From Bog-473 sp963755375 (lineage in GTDB: Bacteria > Actinomycetota > Acidimicrobiia > Acidimicrobiales > RAAP-2), in NCBI GenBank assembly GCA_963755375.1, contig CAVWKG010000007.1:1-64000 (forward strand): DNA of 64,000 bases. The letters are read 5' to 3'. The first letter of the stretch is position 1, and each line of letters opens with the position of its first letter. Shown here piece by piece: positions 42,453-54,346 of this stretch. A program made the position numbers and the translations under genes. The notes beneath the pieces are model-generated. The model worked only from the letters and a program-made list of their open reading frames with translations, was not told where the DNA came from and searched no databases.

Positions 42453-44411
42453 GTGGGGGACGTGGCCGGGGGCCTCATGTTGGATGCACCCGCGAAGGCG
42501 AACGCCGCACCGCAGGTCGGGCTCCGAGCCGAACGGAGCGCCCGCTGGCAATTCTGGCGCTCGCCGGCCGACCAACCGCAGTGGGCGCGACCGACGCTCC
42601 TGCTCGTCGCCGCGCTGGCGGCCCTCTCCTATAGCTGGGGTAGCGGCAGCGCGACGCTCGAGACGTTCTACGGCGCCGCCGTCCGCAGCATGTCGCAGAA
42701 CTGGCACGACTTCTTCTTCGGCGCGTTCGACCCGTGGGGCACGGTCTCGGTCGACAAGTTGCCCGGCGCGTTCTGGCTCCAGGCACTGTCCGTCCGACTC
42801 TTCGGGTTCCACATCTGGGCCATGGTGCTGCCCCAGGCAATTGAGGGGATACTGACCGTGCTCGTCCTCTACCGCGCCGTACGCCGTGTCGCGGGAGCCG
42901 GAGCCGGGCTCGTCGCCGCGGTCGCCCTGGCGGCGACGCCGGTCACGATTCTGTTGAACCGAGGCAACATCTCGGACTCGCTGCTCATTCTGCTGCTGGT
43001 GCTCGCGGCGGACGCCACCACTGCCGCCGTCATGACGGGCCGGCTGCAGTCCCTCCTGCTCGCCGGCGTCTGGGTCGGCCTGGCCTTCCAGGCCAAGATG
43101 CTCCAGGCCTGGATCGTCCTCCCCGCGCTCTACCTCGCCTACATACTGGCGGCGCCCGTGGCCAGCCTGGAACGCCGGGTCGGGCGGGTGGCCCTCTCCA
43201 TCCTCGCCGTGATCGCCGTCTCGCTGAGCTGGATGTGTGTGGTCAGCCTCATCCCGGCACACGACCGGCCCTACGTCGACGGCAGCTGCGACAACTCCGT
43301 CTTCAGCCAGGTGTTCCTCTACAACGGCGCTGATCGCCTCAACGGGAACCTGCTCGACCAGCCGGGCTGCAGCAAACCGCCGGTCGGCCGGTCGACCTCG
43401 ACGAGCGGCGGCGCCCCGACCCACGCTCTCGACCGGGGGCCCGGCCGATTCCTCGACGGCGGGTTCGGACGCGACGCGGCGTGGCTCTTCGTCCCGTCAC
43501 TGGCGGCGTTCGGGGGCATCCTGGTGGCTCGCCGGCGCGAGCCCCGCACCGACCGCTGGCGCGCCGCCGCGCTGCTGTGGGGGATCTGGCTGTTCTTGTC
43601 CTGGAGCTTCTTTGCCTCGAGCCACTTCCTCAACGGCTATTACCTCGCCGCGCTGGCGCCGGCGATGGCCGCCCTCTGCGGGCTGGGGTTCGCGCTGGCC
43701 TGGAAGCTGCGCGAACGGACCCGGGTCGTGCCCGTGCTCGTGATGGCCACGGTCGCCCTGGGCGTGGCGTACGCCGTCTACCTGGTGCCCGATGCGGCCG
43801 GGGTCCGGCCCTGGATCATCGCCACCAGCGCGCTCGCCACCGCGGGCGCCATGGGCTGCCTCGCCCTCTCCCTGCGACGGGACCGGCGTCCGTGGGAACG
43901 GCGCGCCGGTCTGGGCCTGGCCACACTGGCGCTGCTCCTCGGGGGTTCGTGGGCCTCGGCGACGGCCGTGGCCGACGAACTGGGGCCCTTCAACGAGCCG
44001 TACGAAACGGCGGCGGCCATCGCAGCCCAGCAGGCCGCCTGGCGCCACGAGGTGGCCTCCTGGCCCGCCTTTTCCGCCTTCACGGCGCGTGTCCCACCCG
44101 GCTTGAGCGTCGAGACCGACGAGACCTCTGCTCAGGCGAGCGGCTCCGTCCTGGCATCCGGTCGCGAGTTCCTCCCCGTGGGCGGGTTCTCGGGCCAGGT
44201 GCCGAGCACCCCACTGCCCACGTTCATCGACGACGTGCGCCATCGCCGGGTCGTGGACGTCCTCGTGCCGGTGACGCCGCTGACCCGCAACCCCGACATG
44301 CGCTGGGTCCTCGCGCACTGCAGCGTGCAGAACGGCTCCCTGGCCACGGTGCGCACGGACAGCGGGATCGACCGGCGCTACCTCTGCGCACCTTCCGACG
44401 CCGGCGCGTGA
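42453..44411 (+). CDS. GT39-type membrane glycosyltransferase (ArnT/PMT-like, YkcB-like)
   Basis: 652 aa from GTG 42453. It carries 10 or more hydrophobic helices in the N-terminal two thirds and a C-terminal soluble domain of about 130 residues. The first loop, ETFYGAAVRSMSQNWHDFFF and FDPWGTVSVDKLPGAFWLQA (about 65-103), and the NRGNISDSLLILLLVLAAD region (about 167-185) match glycosyltransferase 39 enzymes that transfer sugars from a polyprenyl phosphate donor. TAGGTT (42440-42445) is 7 bases before the GTG; the ATG at 42477 is an alternative. The acceptor is unknown: a lipid, protein or polymer outside the membrane. Confidence 0.87.
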   Translation: MGDVAGGLMLDAPAKANAAPQVGLRAERSARWQFWRSPADQPQWARPTLLLVAALAALSYSWGSGSATLETFYGAAVRSMSQNWHDFFFGAFDPWGTVSVDKLPGAFWLQALSVRLFGFHIWAMVLPQAIEGILTVLVLYRAVRRVAGAGAGLVAAVALAATPVTILLNRGNISDSLLILLLVLAADATTAAVMTGRLQSLLLAGVWVGLAFQAKMLQAWIVLPALYLAYILAAPVASLERRVGRVALSILAVIAVSLSWMCVVSLIPAHDRPYVDGSCDNSVFSQVFLYNGADRLNGNLLDQPGCSKPPVGRSTSTSGGAPTHALDRGPGRFLDGGFGRDAAWLFVPSLAAFGGILVARRREPRTDRWRAAALLWGIWLFLSWSFFASSHFLNGYYLAALAPAMAALCGLGFALAWKLRERTRVVPVLVMATVALGVAYAVYLVPDAAGVRPWIIATSALATAGAMGCLALSLRRDRRPWERRAGLGLATLALLLGGSWASATAVADELGPFNEPYETAAAIAAQQAAWRHEVASWPAFSAFTARVPPGLSVETDETSAQASGSVLASGREFLPVGGFSGQVPSTPLPTFIDDVRHRRVVDVLVPVTPLTRNPDMRWVLAHCSVQNGSLATVRTDSGIDRRYLCAPSDAGA

Positions 44412-44462
44412 GACCGTTCAGACGAAGGTCGGCGGCACGGACTCCGGAGCCCGGTCCGACGC

Positions 44463-45377
44463 TCAGACGTCGAGGAAGCGCCGGATCGCGATGGCAGAGC
44501 CGATGGAGCCGATCGCCATGCCCACGATGACCACCACGACGTTGGTGAGCAGGACCTCGGACCCGGACATGTGCATGGCGGTGAAGATGTTGCTCGTCGT
44601 CCGACCGCTCCCCTCGTGGTTGATGAAGAGGTAGACGAAGTAGACGACGACCGCGGCCAGCAACGATCCGATCAGGCCCTGCAACAGTCCCTCGGACATG
44701 AAGGGGACGCGAATGAACCAGTTCGTGGCCCCGACCAGCTTCATGACGGAGACTTCTCGGCGTCGGGCGAAAATGGCCATGCGGATGGTGTTCAGGATCA
44801 GGACGGCCGCGGACACGATCAGGACGATGGCGACGGCCAGACAGACCCATTTCGAGACGTTGATCACCGTCTCCTCGTTGTGGATGGTCTGCTGGGGCTC
44901 GGTCACCGAAAGGACACCCGCGGTGCCACTGAAGGTGTGCACGACCTGGGCCGCATCCGAGAGCGCAACCGGGGTGCACCAGTAGGACGTGGGCATCTCC
45001 GCCTGCGTGGTCGCCTGGAACACGTCTGAGGGCAGCAGCCGGCGGGCCTCGGCGAAGTTGCGTGCCTTGTTCCAGTAGGCGCACGGCTGCGTGACGTAGT
45101 TCAGCTGCGACAGCTCGGTCTTGACCGCGGCGATCTCCTGGGAGTTGGCGGTCGGCTGCATCCAGACCGTGACCTGGGTGCCCCGCTCGAGCGTGCCGGT
45201 GGCGTTGGCCGATCCCTGACGCAGCAGCAGGGCCGCACCCACGAGCGACAGCGAGACGGCGACCGTCAGAACGGCCGCGACGGTCATGAGCCGGTTCCGC
45301 CACAGGTTCGACGCCGTCTCGCGGACGACGTAGTCAACGGAGACCGCCACGTCAGCCCATGCCCCCTGCAGCGACAT
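44463..45377 (-). CDS. ftsX: Cell division protein FtsX
   Basis: 304 aa membrane protein that works with FtsE to regulate peptidoglycan hydrolases at the septum. Four hydrophobic segments: a first helix near residues 32-55 (LMTVAAVLTVAVSLSLVGAA), an extracellular domain of about 120 residues, and three C-terminal helices. The FtsX C-terminal motif ARRREVSVMKLVGATNWFIR (about 204-223) fits. The extracellular domain has two Cys (about 99 and 134) that could form a disulfide. Its ATG lies inside the last 26 bases of ftsE, so both are coupled. Confidence 0.93.
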   Translation of the reverse strand: MSLQGAWADVAVSVDYVVRETASNLWRNRLMTVAAVLTVAVSLSLVGAALLLRQGSANATGTLERGTQVTVWMQPTANSQEIAAVKTELSQLNYVTQPCAYWNKARNFAEARRLLPSDVFQATTQAEMPTSYWCTPVALSDAAQVVHTFSGTAGVLSVTEPQQTIHNEETVINVSKWVCLAVAIVLIVSAAVLILNTIRMAIFARRREVSVMKLVGATNWFIRVPFMSEGLLQGLIGSLLAAVVVYFVYLFINHEGSGRTTSNIFTAMHMSGSEVLLTNVVVVIVGMAIGSIGSAIAIRRFLDV

Positions 45378-46080
45378 CGACCGCCTGCTGCCCGGAGCCG
45401 TCGAAGCCGTAGACGCCGCGCGCCTGGTCGCGCACCATCCGTCCGTTGCTCAGTTCGATGACACGTCGTCGCATCTTGTCCACCAGCACCTCGTCGTGCG
45501 TCGCCACCACGACGGTCGTGCCCGTCCGGTTGATGCGATCGAGCAGCTGCATGATGCCCTGGCTCGTCTGCGGGTCGAGGTTCCCCGTGGGCTCGTCGGC
45601 CAGCAGAATGAGGGGCCGGTTGACGAACGCCCGGGCCACGGCCACCCGCTGCTGCTCACCACCCGAGAGCTCGTTGGGCAGGTTGTCCCGCTTGTTGGCC
45701 AGACCGACGAGGTCGAGTACCTGCGGCACCTGGTTCGCCACCACGTGACGGGGCCGACCGATGACCTCGAGCGCGAAGGCCACATTCTCGAAGACGGTCT
45801 TGTTGGGCAGGAGCCGGAAGTCCTGGAAGACGCAGCCGATGTTGCGGCGCAGGTACGGCACCCGCCATTTCGGCAGCTCCACGATGTTGCGGCCGGCCTC
45901 GAGGATCTGGCCGGTGTCGGGAAGCTCCTCACGGAGGAGGAGCCGGATGAAGGTCGTCTTCCCGGATCCGGACGCGCCGACGAGAAAGACGAATTCGCCC
46001 TTCTCGATCTCGACGGTGATGTCGCGGAGCGCGACCGTCGATCCCTTATAGGTCTTGGTGACGGTTTCGAATCGGATCAT
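45352..46080 (-). CDS. ftsE: Cell division ATP-binding protein FtsE
   Basis: 242 aa ABC-type ATPase. The frame is open further upstream, but MIRFETVTKTYKG at 46080 is the family N-terminus. Walker A GASGSGKTT (about 36-44), Q-loop CVFQDFRLLPNKTVFENVAF (about 82-101), signature LSGGEQQRVA (about 137-146), Walker B LLADEPTGNLDP (about 160-171), switch His in VVATHDEV. FtsE-typical RNIGCVFQDFRLL is present. An overlapping 14-codon frame ends at its start codon. Followed by ftsX with a 26-base overlap. Confidence 0.95.
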   Translation of the reverse strand: MIRFETVTKTYKGSTVALRDITVEIEKGEFVFLVGASGSGKTTFIRLLLREELPDTGQILEAGRNIVELPKWRVPYLRRNIGCVFQDFRLLPNKTVFENVAFALEVIGRPRHVVANQVPQVLDLVGLANKRDNLPNELSGGEQQRVAVARAFVNRPLILLADEPTGNLDPQTSQGIMQLLDRINRTGTTVVVATHDEVLVDKMRRRVIELSNGRMVRDQARGVYGFDGSGQQAVDVAAGGMG

Positions 46081-46121
46081 CGGTAGGAGAGATGTCGCCA
46101 CGGCCAGCGCGGGCAGGGCAC
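46077..46121 (-). CDS. Possible 14-aa leader peptide coupled to ftsE
   Basis: GTG 46121, peptide VPCPRWPWRHLSYR, stop TGA at 46079-46077 overlapping the ftsE ATG as ATGA. TAGGAT (46133-46128) is 6 bases before the GTG. No ribosome site is apparent for ftsE itself, so coupling is plausible. Confidence 0.35.
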   Translation of the reverse strand: MPCPRWPWRHLSYR

Positions 46122-46133
46122 TCGCCAATCCTA

Positions 46134-46786
46134 CCGACTCTCTCTTGCGGTTTCGGGTCATGGGCTCCGGCGCAGGTCACGGCCACCCGGCCGGCGGAAT
46201 CACCGCGTGCGCCGCGCGTCCGACGCGGCTCCGACCTGCCCCCGGAGATGGCTGCCACCACGGCACCCGGGTAGCACCCGGGAGCTTCCATCCACTCGGG
46301 CTCTGTTCGGCGTGGCGCGCTCGTGCGGGCGGGCCGGAAGGAAGCCGGAGGTCGCGACACGGGTGCCCCGGCGTATCGGCGCGACATCGGGCCGCAGTCC
46401 CGGCGTCCTGTCGGGCCGGTCGGGCGCACCGCTCCGGATGCGCAGGTGCCAGGCGGGGTCAACGGCGACGCCTCGAGCCTGTCGCACCAGCAGCAGTCTC
46501 ACGGCGCCCGCAGGCTGCGGCCCAGGCGCGCACGGACCGACGGGTCGTCCTCGTCACTCAGCCGCGCCGTCGCGGTGATCGCTTCGTCGACGCGCTCGGT
46601 GTCGACCCGCTCGGATCACCACGGCTCCGATCATCGTCGCCGTGGCGTGGCCTCATCCGTCAAGCGGCCTGCAGCGGATGCAAGGCGGTCGAGTGCATCG
46701 TTCGTTCTGCTCGCCCTGGGCCCTGCGCCACCGCACCGCAATCGCCGACTCACGGGAACAGATTCGCGCGCGTGTCGAGGCAGCCG
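46134..46786. other. 650-base stretch without a convincing gene, between prfB and ftsE
   Basis: No tRNA, no known RNA and no frame that looks like a real protein were found. It holds the ftsE promoter (TAGGAT box at its left end) and a few short inverted repeats, such as CACGGC and GCCGTG near 46610-46640. A directly repeated CACCCGGG (about 46265-46282) is also present. An unannotated RNA or a decayed gene is possible. Confidence 0.5.
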
Positions 46787-47927
46787 CTACGAGTTGCCCT
46801 CGCGCTGGCGTCGCAGCTCCGCCTCCATGAAGGGATCGAGATCGCCGTCGAGGACCGCCTCGACGTTGCCGGTCTCGTAGTTGGTGCGGAGATCCTTCAC
46901 GAGTTGGTACGGGGCCATGACGTAGGAGCGAATCTGGTTGCCCCACGCGTTGTCGACCCGGTCACCACTCAGCGCCTCGAGCTCGGCGCGGCGCTCCATG
47001 CGGGCCCGCTCGGCCAGCTTGGCTCCCAGGATCTGCATCGCCTTGGCCTTGTTCTGGTGCTGGCTGCGCTCGTTCTGGCAGGAGACCACGATCCCGGTCG
47101 GCAGGTGGGTCAGGCGCACCGCCGAGTCGGTCTTGTTGACATGCTGGCCTCCCGCGCCGGAGGACCGATATGTGTCGATACGCAGGTCCTTCTCGTCGAT
47201 CTCCACCTCGGACGAGACGTCTTCGAGGAAGGGCGTGACGTCCATGGAGGCGAAGCTGGTCTGGCGGCGGTGCTGCGAGTCGAAGGGGGACATCCGGACC
47301 AGGCGGTGCACGCCGCGCTCGGTCGCCAGGAGCCCATAGGCGAAGCGGCCGTGGACGATGAACGTGGCCGAGAGCAGTCCCGCCTCCTGCCCCTCGGTCG
47401 CCTCGTCGACCTCGACCGTGAAGCCGCGCCGCTCGGCCCAACGCTGGTACATGCGGAGGAGCACTTCGGTCCAGTCCTGCGCGTCCGTCCCACCGGCGCC
47501 GGCATGCACCTCGCACACAGCATCGAGCTCGTCGTACTCACCGGAGAACAGCGACTGCAACTCCAACGCACCGAGCCGCGTCCCGAGGGCGTCGACCATC
47601 TCGACCAGCTCGGCGTCGAACGCGGCATCGCCGGATCCCTCGGCGGTGGACTCCTCGGTCAGCTCGAGGAGAGCCCGGGCGTCCTCGAGCGCGCTGCGCA
47701 GCGTGTCGAGCTGATCGAGGTCGGCCGACACCCGTCCCAATTCCTTGGTGACGGACCGCGCGTTGTCGGCGTCGTCCCAGAGATCCGGGCGGGCTACCTC
47801 TGCCTCGAGCTCGGCGCGGCGCACCTCGAGCTTCTCGCGCCCGAGGTAGCGCTCGGCCTCGGCCAGCCGCTCCCCCAGCGCTTCGAGCTCAGATGTGAAG
47901 TCGCGGGGAAGGTCGGCCGACGACCCG

Positions 47928-47941
<14 letters not shown>
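46787..47941 (-). CDS. prfB: Peptide chain release factor 2
   Basis: 384 aa. It recognises UGA/UAA codons and releases the peptide. The catalytic GGQ lies in SSGAGGQHVNKTDSAV (about 260-275), and the UGA-recognition SPF tripeptide is in RMSPFDSQHRRQ (about 220-231). The gene is one open frame with no programmed frameshift, as in many actinobacteria. The start (ATG 47941) lies inside the end of secA (14-base overlap), so the pair are likely co-transcribed and coupled. Length fits the family, with a slightly longer N-terminus. Confidence 0.95.
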
Positions 47942-50723
<2,782 letters not shown>

Positions 50724-50994
50724 GGGAGGCCGATCCTACCGGCCGGGGCGGGCGTTGAGCTGCCGCCGGACGTTCGCCGCGAATTGGGGCTGCGTGCGGC
50801 TGACCTGGTCTTTGACCCCACACTCGCCTGCCGCGAGGGTGACGCGCCGGTCCCGGCGGCGTGAAGGCGAACCGCCACACCCAACGGCACCGTGCTGCGC
50901 GCATCGCCTCGTCTCCGCCCGCCCCCGACAGCCGGGGACGCGGCGGGCAGGGCTTACCTCTAAGCCGCACCATGCTCAGCGACCACAAGTCGCC

Positions 50995-51312
50995 TTACGT
51001 GGGTCGTTTTGCCTGCGACTGGCCTCGACTTTCAACCACAGACCCGCACGCAGCCCTTGGCGATCCTACGCCCCGGCGGTGCGTGCACTGCCCGGGGACA
51101 CTCGAGGCCGACGAACCCGAGGCACTGGCCGCGCGGGCGGGATTGACACCCTCGAGCACGGTGACGTTGGAGATCTTCCGCACCCCGTCCACCTGCTTCA
51201 GATCGGCGACAAGACGGACGACATCGGCCTGCGGCGGGGTGATCTTGTCGTTGGCATAGGCCTGATCGACCACGGCGTACACCGAGGAGGTGCCCGCACC
51301 CTGATGAACCAA
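50995..51312 (-). pseudogene. Possible gene remnant or short protein
   Basis: 105-aa frame. The first 60 residues (VYAVVDQAYANDKITPPQ, then VDGVRKISNVTVLEGVNP) look coding, with G/C at third positions, and could be one beta-alpha-beta unit. The remainder (from about residue 70) is not protein-like. The frame may be a truncated or frameshifted gene. No family is recognised. The 50724-50994 and 51313-51340 flanks hold no gene apart from the secA promoter. Confidence 0.3.
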
Positions 51313-51340
51313 TTGGCCGAAGAATGCGCCTCTTCACAAT

Positions 51341-51364
51341 TTTGTTGTGCAAATTTGTTGTGCA
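51341..51364. repeat. Direct repeat upstream of the sigma-factor gene
   Basis: Two copies of TTTGTTGTGCA (51341-51351 and 51354-51364), 13 bases apart, so on about one helical turn plus two bases. The first copy also pairs with CACAA at 51336-51340. It lies about 70 to 90 bases before the sigma-factor frame, in an AT-rich patch. It may be a regulator-binding site. Confidence 0.45.
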
Positions 51365-51431
51365 GTCTTCAACCCGAGTTCAGAAATTGTGGTGGCAGCC
51401 CTGTTAAAAACCCCTGGCTGGCGGGCATAGT

Positions 51432-52904
51432 GTGATGTACCTCCTGGTAAGAGGACGAACGGAGGGGGAGGGACCGGATCAGTTGGCGCTCCGCGAAGAA
51501 GAGCTGACCAGCCTGTGCGACGACGTCGACCTTGAACGTGATCGCGCGCTCGTCGAGCGTTGTCAGGCTGGTGATGCCGCGGCGTTCGGCAACCTCTACG
51601 CGCGCTACTACGAGCGCCTTCTCCGCTTCTGCCTTCGCCGACTGAACGACCGCCACGAAGCTGAGGACGCGGCGCAGGAGGCCTTCGCTCGAGCCTGGAA
51701 GGCGCTGCCGCGGTTCGCCGGCGAGCGGCGGTTCTACCCGTGGCTCACCGTGATCGCGGGGAACATCTGCACGGACATGCTCCGCCGTCGGTCACGTAGC
51801 ACGCCAACCGAAGACTTGGAGCTCACGGCACAGCAACCCTTTGGCGTTGCCTGCGAGGACACGTCAGAGGAGCTTGTCCTGGCGGCCGTCGACGGAGAGC
51901 TGGTCAATCGTGCACTGGGCCGCCTCTCCAGGCGTCACCGCCACGTTCTTGCCATGCGCGAGGGGTCCGGATGGACCTACCAGCAGATCGCGGACCACGA
52001 AGGGGTGGAAATCGGAACCATCGAGACGCTGCTCTGGCGTGCCCGCCAGGCGCTCAAGCGCGAGTTCGCGGTCGTGTCCGAATCCAAGGAGGCCTTGGCC
52101 GGTTTCCTCATCGCCACCGGCGCGCTCATCCGCCGCAGTGCCTTCCGAGCGGCGCACCGCGGCGCCAGCGTGCAGCGCAGTGGTGGTGGTGCCGGCACGA
52201 TGCGAAACGCGGTGGCCGGCGTTGCCGTTACCGGCGCGGCTGTCGCGGCGGCCTTCATTGCCCCGCACGCGTGGTCGAGCGGCGCCAGCGGGTCCTCGTT
52301 GGCGCCCGGTTCGGTCCTGGCAGCGCCGCCTCTTGTTTTGGGGTCCACTATCTCCGGCACGGGGGGGACTACCAGCGCGGGTGCCGGCGCGCCGACGGGA
52401 GATGGCTCGAATGCCGGGTCGAATACCGGATCGAGCGCTGCCTCGGCATCGGGCGGGCCACGGGCTGTCTCCGGAGGGGGCGGGTCCGGCACCAATAACA
52501 GAGGTGCCGCGAGCACAGCCGGCGGGGTCGGGTCACTTTCCGGTGCGCTCTCCGGTGGCGCGTCGTCGGGCACCGGTGGTCTTGCGAAGGGGCTCAGCCA
52601 GGCCGCGACGGGCCTGAACGGCACTGGGAGTGGCATCACGAGCGGACTCGGGCAGACCGTGAGCGGCGTCACCAGCGGCGTGGGCGGACTGAACACCACG
52701 GTCAGTGGGGTGACGAGCGGAGTCAACGGACTCACGCAGGCAGCTGGCCTGGGGAGCGTGCTTCCGGGGACGTCGGGCTCGGGATCCCCGTCGGGCTCGG
52801 GCTCTTCTCCGGTCACCCCGACCACTACCACGACGACGAGCCCTGTGCAGAGGGTCCTCGACGGTGCGGGCCAGACCGTGGGTGGCCTGTTCGGCGGGGG
52901 GTAG
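51432..52904 (+). CDS. ECF sigma factor with C-terminal membrane anchor and Ser/Gly/Thr-rich tail
   Basis: Up to 490 aa. Region 2 is at about 36-106 (LVERCQAGDAAAFGNLYARY, EAEDAAQEAFARAWKAL), region 4 at about 150-215 (LSRRHRHVLAMREGSGWTYQ, IETLLWRARQALKREF). This part is a standard sigma-70 ECF domain pair. From about residue 256 a hydrophobic helix (AVAGVAVTGAAVAAAFIAP) follows, and the last 210 residues are Gly/Ser/Thr-rich with TSGVGGLNTTVSGVTSGVNG-like repeats ending in VTPTTTTTTSP. No cognate anti-sigma factor gene is adjacent. TTG 51483, with GGAGGGGGAGGG upstream, is an alternative start. The tail may act as a tether or built-in anti-sigma. Confidence 0.88.
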   Translation: MMYLLVRGRTEGEGPDQLALREEELTSLCDDVDLERDRALVERCQAGDAAAFGNLYARYYERLLRFCLRRLNDRHEAEDAAQEAFARAWKALPRFAGERRFYPWLTVIAGNICTDMLRRRSRSTPTEDLELTAQQPFGVACEDTSEELVLAAVDGELVNRALGRLSRRHRHVLAMREGSGWTYQQIADHEGVEIGTIETLLWRARQALKREFAVVSESKEALAGFLIATGALIRRSAFRAAHRGASVQRSGGGAGTMRNAVAGVAVTGAAVAAAFIAPHAWSSGASGSSLAPGSVLAAPPLVLGSTISGTGGTTSAGAGAPTGDGSNAGSNTGSSAASASGGPRAVSGGGGSGTNNRGAASTAGGVGSLSGALSGGASSGTGGLAKGLSQAATGLNGTGSGITSGLGQTVSGVTSGVGGLNTTVSGVTSGVNGLTQAAGLGSVLPGTSGSGSPSGSGSSPVTPTTTTTTSPVQRVLDGAGQTVGGLFGGG

Positions 52905-53043
52905 CACCACCTGGCGCAAGACGGGCGCGAGGTCAGGTTCTCCCTCTACCTGCAGGTCCTCCTCGCTGAGCGCACAACGAGAAATGCCGCCGGCCCCGGG
53001 CGGTGCGCTCCCGGAACCAGCGGCCTTCCCGATCAGGTACAGC

Positions 53044-54054
53044 TCAGTCGCCGGCGGCGGCCCCGCAGACAGTCTCGACCATCAGGGCGCTCACCACGTA
53101 GGGGTCCATGTTGGCGTTCGGCCGACGGTCCTCCAGCCACCCCTTCTTGTTCTTGGCTGTCTGCCAGGGGATGCGGATGGACGCACCCCGGTCGGACGTG
53201 CCGTAGCTGAACGTGGTGAAGTGCGCCGTCTCGTGCGCGCCCGTCAGCCGGCTCTCGATTCCGATGCCGTAGTTCGTCACATGCTCCTCGATCCGCTTCC
53301 CGAGGGCCTCGCACCCCGCGATGATGGCGTCCCATCCGCCGTCCTCCCGCATGGCCTTCGTCGAGAAGTTGGTGTGGGCACCGGCCCCGTTCCAGTCACC
53401 GAGCACGGGCTTGGGCTCGAGTGTGGCGAACACGTCGAAGTCCTCGGCGATGCGAAAGAGCAGCCAGCGGGCCGTCCAGAGCTGATCGCCGATAAGAGGT
53501 GGCGGGAGGACACCGATCTGGAACTCCCACTGCCCCATCATCACCTCGGCGTTGGTGCCCTCGATCCCGAGACCGGCCTTCAGACAGGCGGCGGTGTGGC
53601 GCTCGACGATCTCGCGACCGGGCATCTTGTCACCGCCGACGCCGCAGTAGTAGGGGCCCTGCGGTGCCGGGAACCCCGCTTCGGGCCAGCCCAATGGACG
53701 CCCGTACTGGAAGAAGGTGTATTCCTGCTCGATCCCGAACCAGGGCTCCTGGTCGGCGTACTTCTCCGCCATCTCGGCGGTCTTCCGACGGGTGTTGGTG
53801 CTGTGAGGGGTCATGTCGGGGTGCAGGACCTCGCACATGACCAGCTTGTCGCCCTCGGCCCGCAGTGGGTCGGTGCAGACGAAGACCGGCTGCAGAACGC
53901 AGTCGGAGTCGCTCCCCTCGGCCTGGTTCGTGCTCGAGCCGTCGAAGCCCCAGATCGGTGGCTCCTTGCCCTCCTCGACGATCTTGGTCTTGCTGCGGAG
54001 AAGCGGCGTGGGCTCCGTCCCGTCGATCCAGATGTATTCGGCCTGGTAGCTCAT
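53044..54054 (-). CDS. glnII: Glutamine synthetase, type II (GlnII)
   Basis: 336 aa. It makes glutamine from glutamate and ammonia with ATP. The type II (eukaryote-like) signature is clear: YIWIDGTEPTPLLRSKTKI (about 7-25), WGFDGSSTNQAEGSDSDCVL (about 36-55), GIEQEYTFF (about 109-117), GPYYCGVGGDK, GDWNGAGAHTNFS (about 218-230) and RIPWQT. Length fits type II, and there is no adenylylation site. The ATG at 54054 is preceded by AGGAG; the frame opens at 54141. The gene converges on the ECF sigma gene with a 139-base gap that holds only a weak hairpin. Confidence 0.95.
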   Translation of the reverse strand: MSYQAEYIWIDGTEPTPLLRSKTKIVEEGKEPPIWGFDGSSTNQAEGSDSDCVLQPVFVCTDPLRAEGDKLVMCEVLHPDMTPHSTNTRRKTAEMAEKYADQEPWFGIEQEYTFFQYGRPLGWPEAGFPAPQGPYYCGVGGDKMPGREIVERHTAACLKAGLGIEGTNAEVMMGQWEFQIGVLPPPLIGDQLWTARWLLFRIAEDFDVFATLEPKPVLGDWNGAGAHTNFSTKAMREDGGWDAIIAGCEALGKRIEEHVTNYGIGIESRLTGAHETAHFTTFSYGTSDRGASIRIPWQTAKNKKGWLEDRRPNANMDPYVVSALMVETVCGAAAGD

Positions 54055-54256
54055 GGATTCTCCTGTGTTCCCCTTCTTCTCCGAGGTCAAGGTGCCGGGG
54101 CGGGGAGTCCCCAAGCCTCTTGCAGACACGACATCCCGCACCTGATTGCGGTTGCCAGTCTCTTCGGACCCTATTTCACGGCCGTATCCGTTATGTGAAC
54201 CGACGATGAAATCCTGTCCCGGGGCCTGGCCACGCCCGGGAGAAGCGGGACGCGAA

Positions 54257-54286
54257 GGAGGGCCGGATCCTTCGATCCGACCCTCC
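54257..54286 (-). terminator. Hairpin after the second pilin gene
   Basis: GGAGGG-C-CGGATC (54257-54269), CTTC loop, GATCCG-A-CCCTCC (54274-54286): a 13-bp stem with one mismatch. It lies 60 bases downstream of the end of the minus-strand pilin gene and upstream of glnII. No T tract. Confidence 0.65.
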
Positions 54287-54346
54287 CCGGTTGCCTCCCG
54301 GCAACATGGCCGCCTTCAGAGGCGACCCGTACTCACCCCAACGCTC

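Noticed and set aside
46134..46786. tRNA or small stable RNA in the ftsE-prfB gap
   Set aside because: No T-loop, acceptor stem or CCA pattern was found, and no known RNA fold was recognised by eye.
52996..53014. CCGGG/CCCGG hairpin between the ECF sigma and glnII genes
   Set aside because: Only a 5-bp stem in a GC-rich spacer; too weak to call a terminator.
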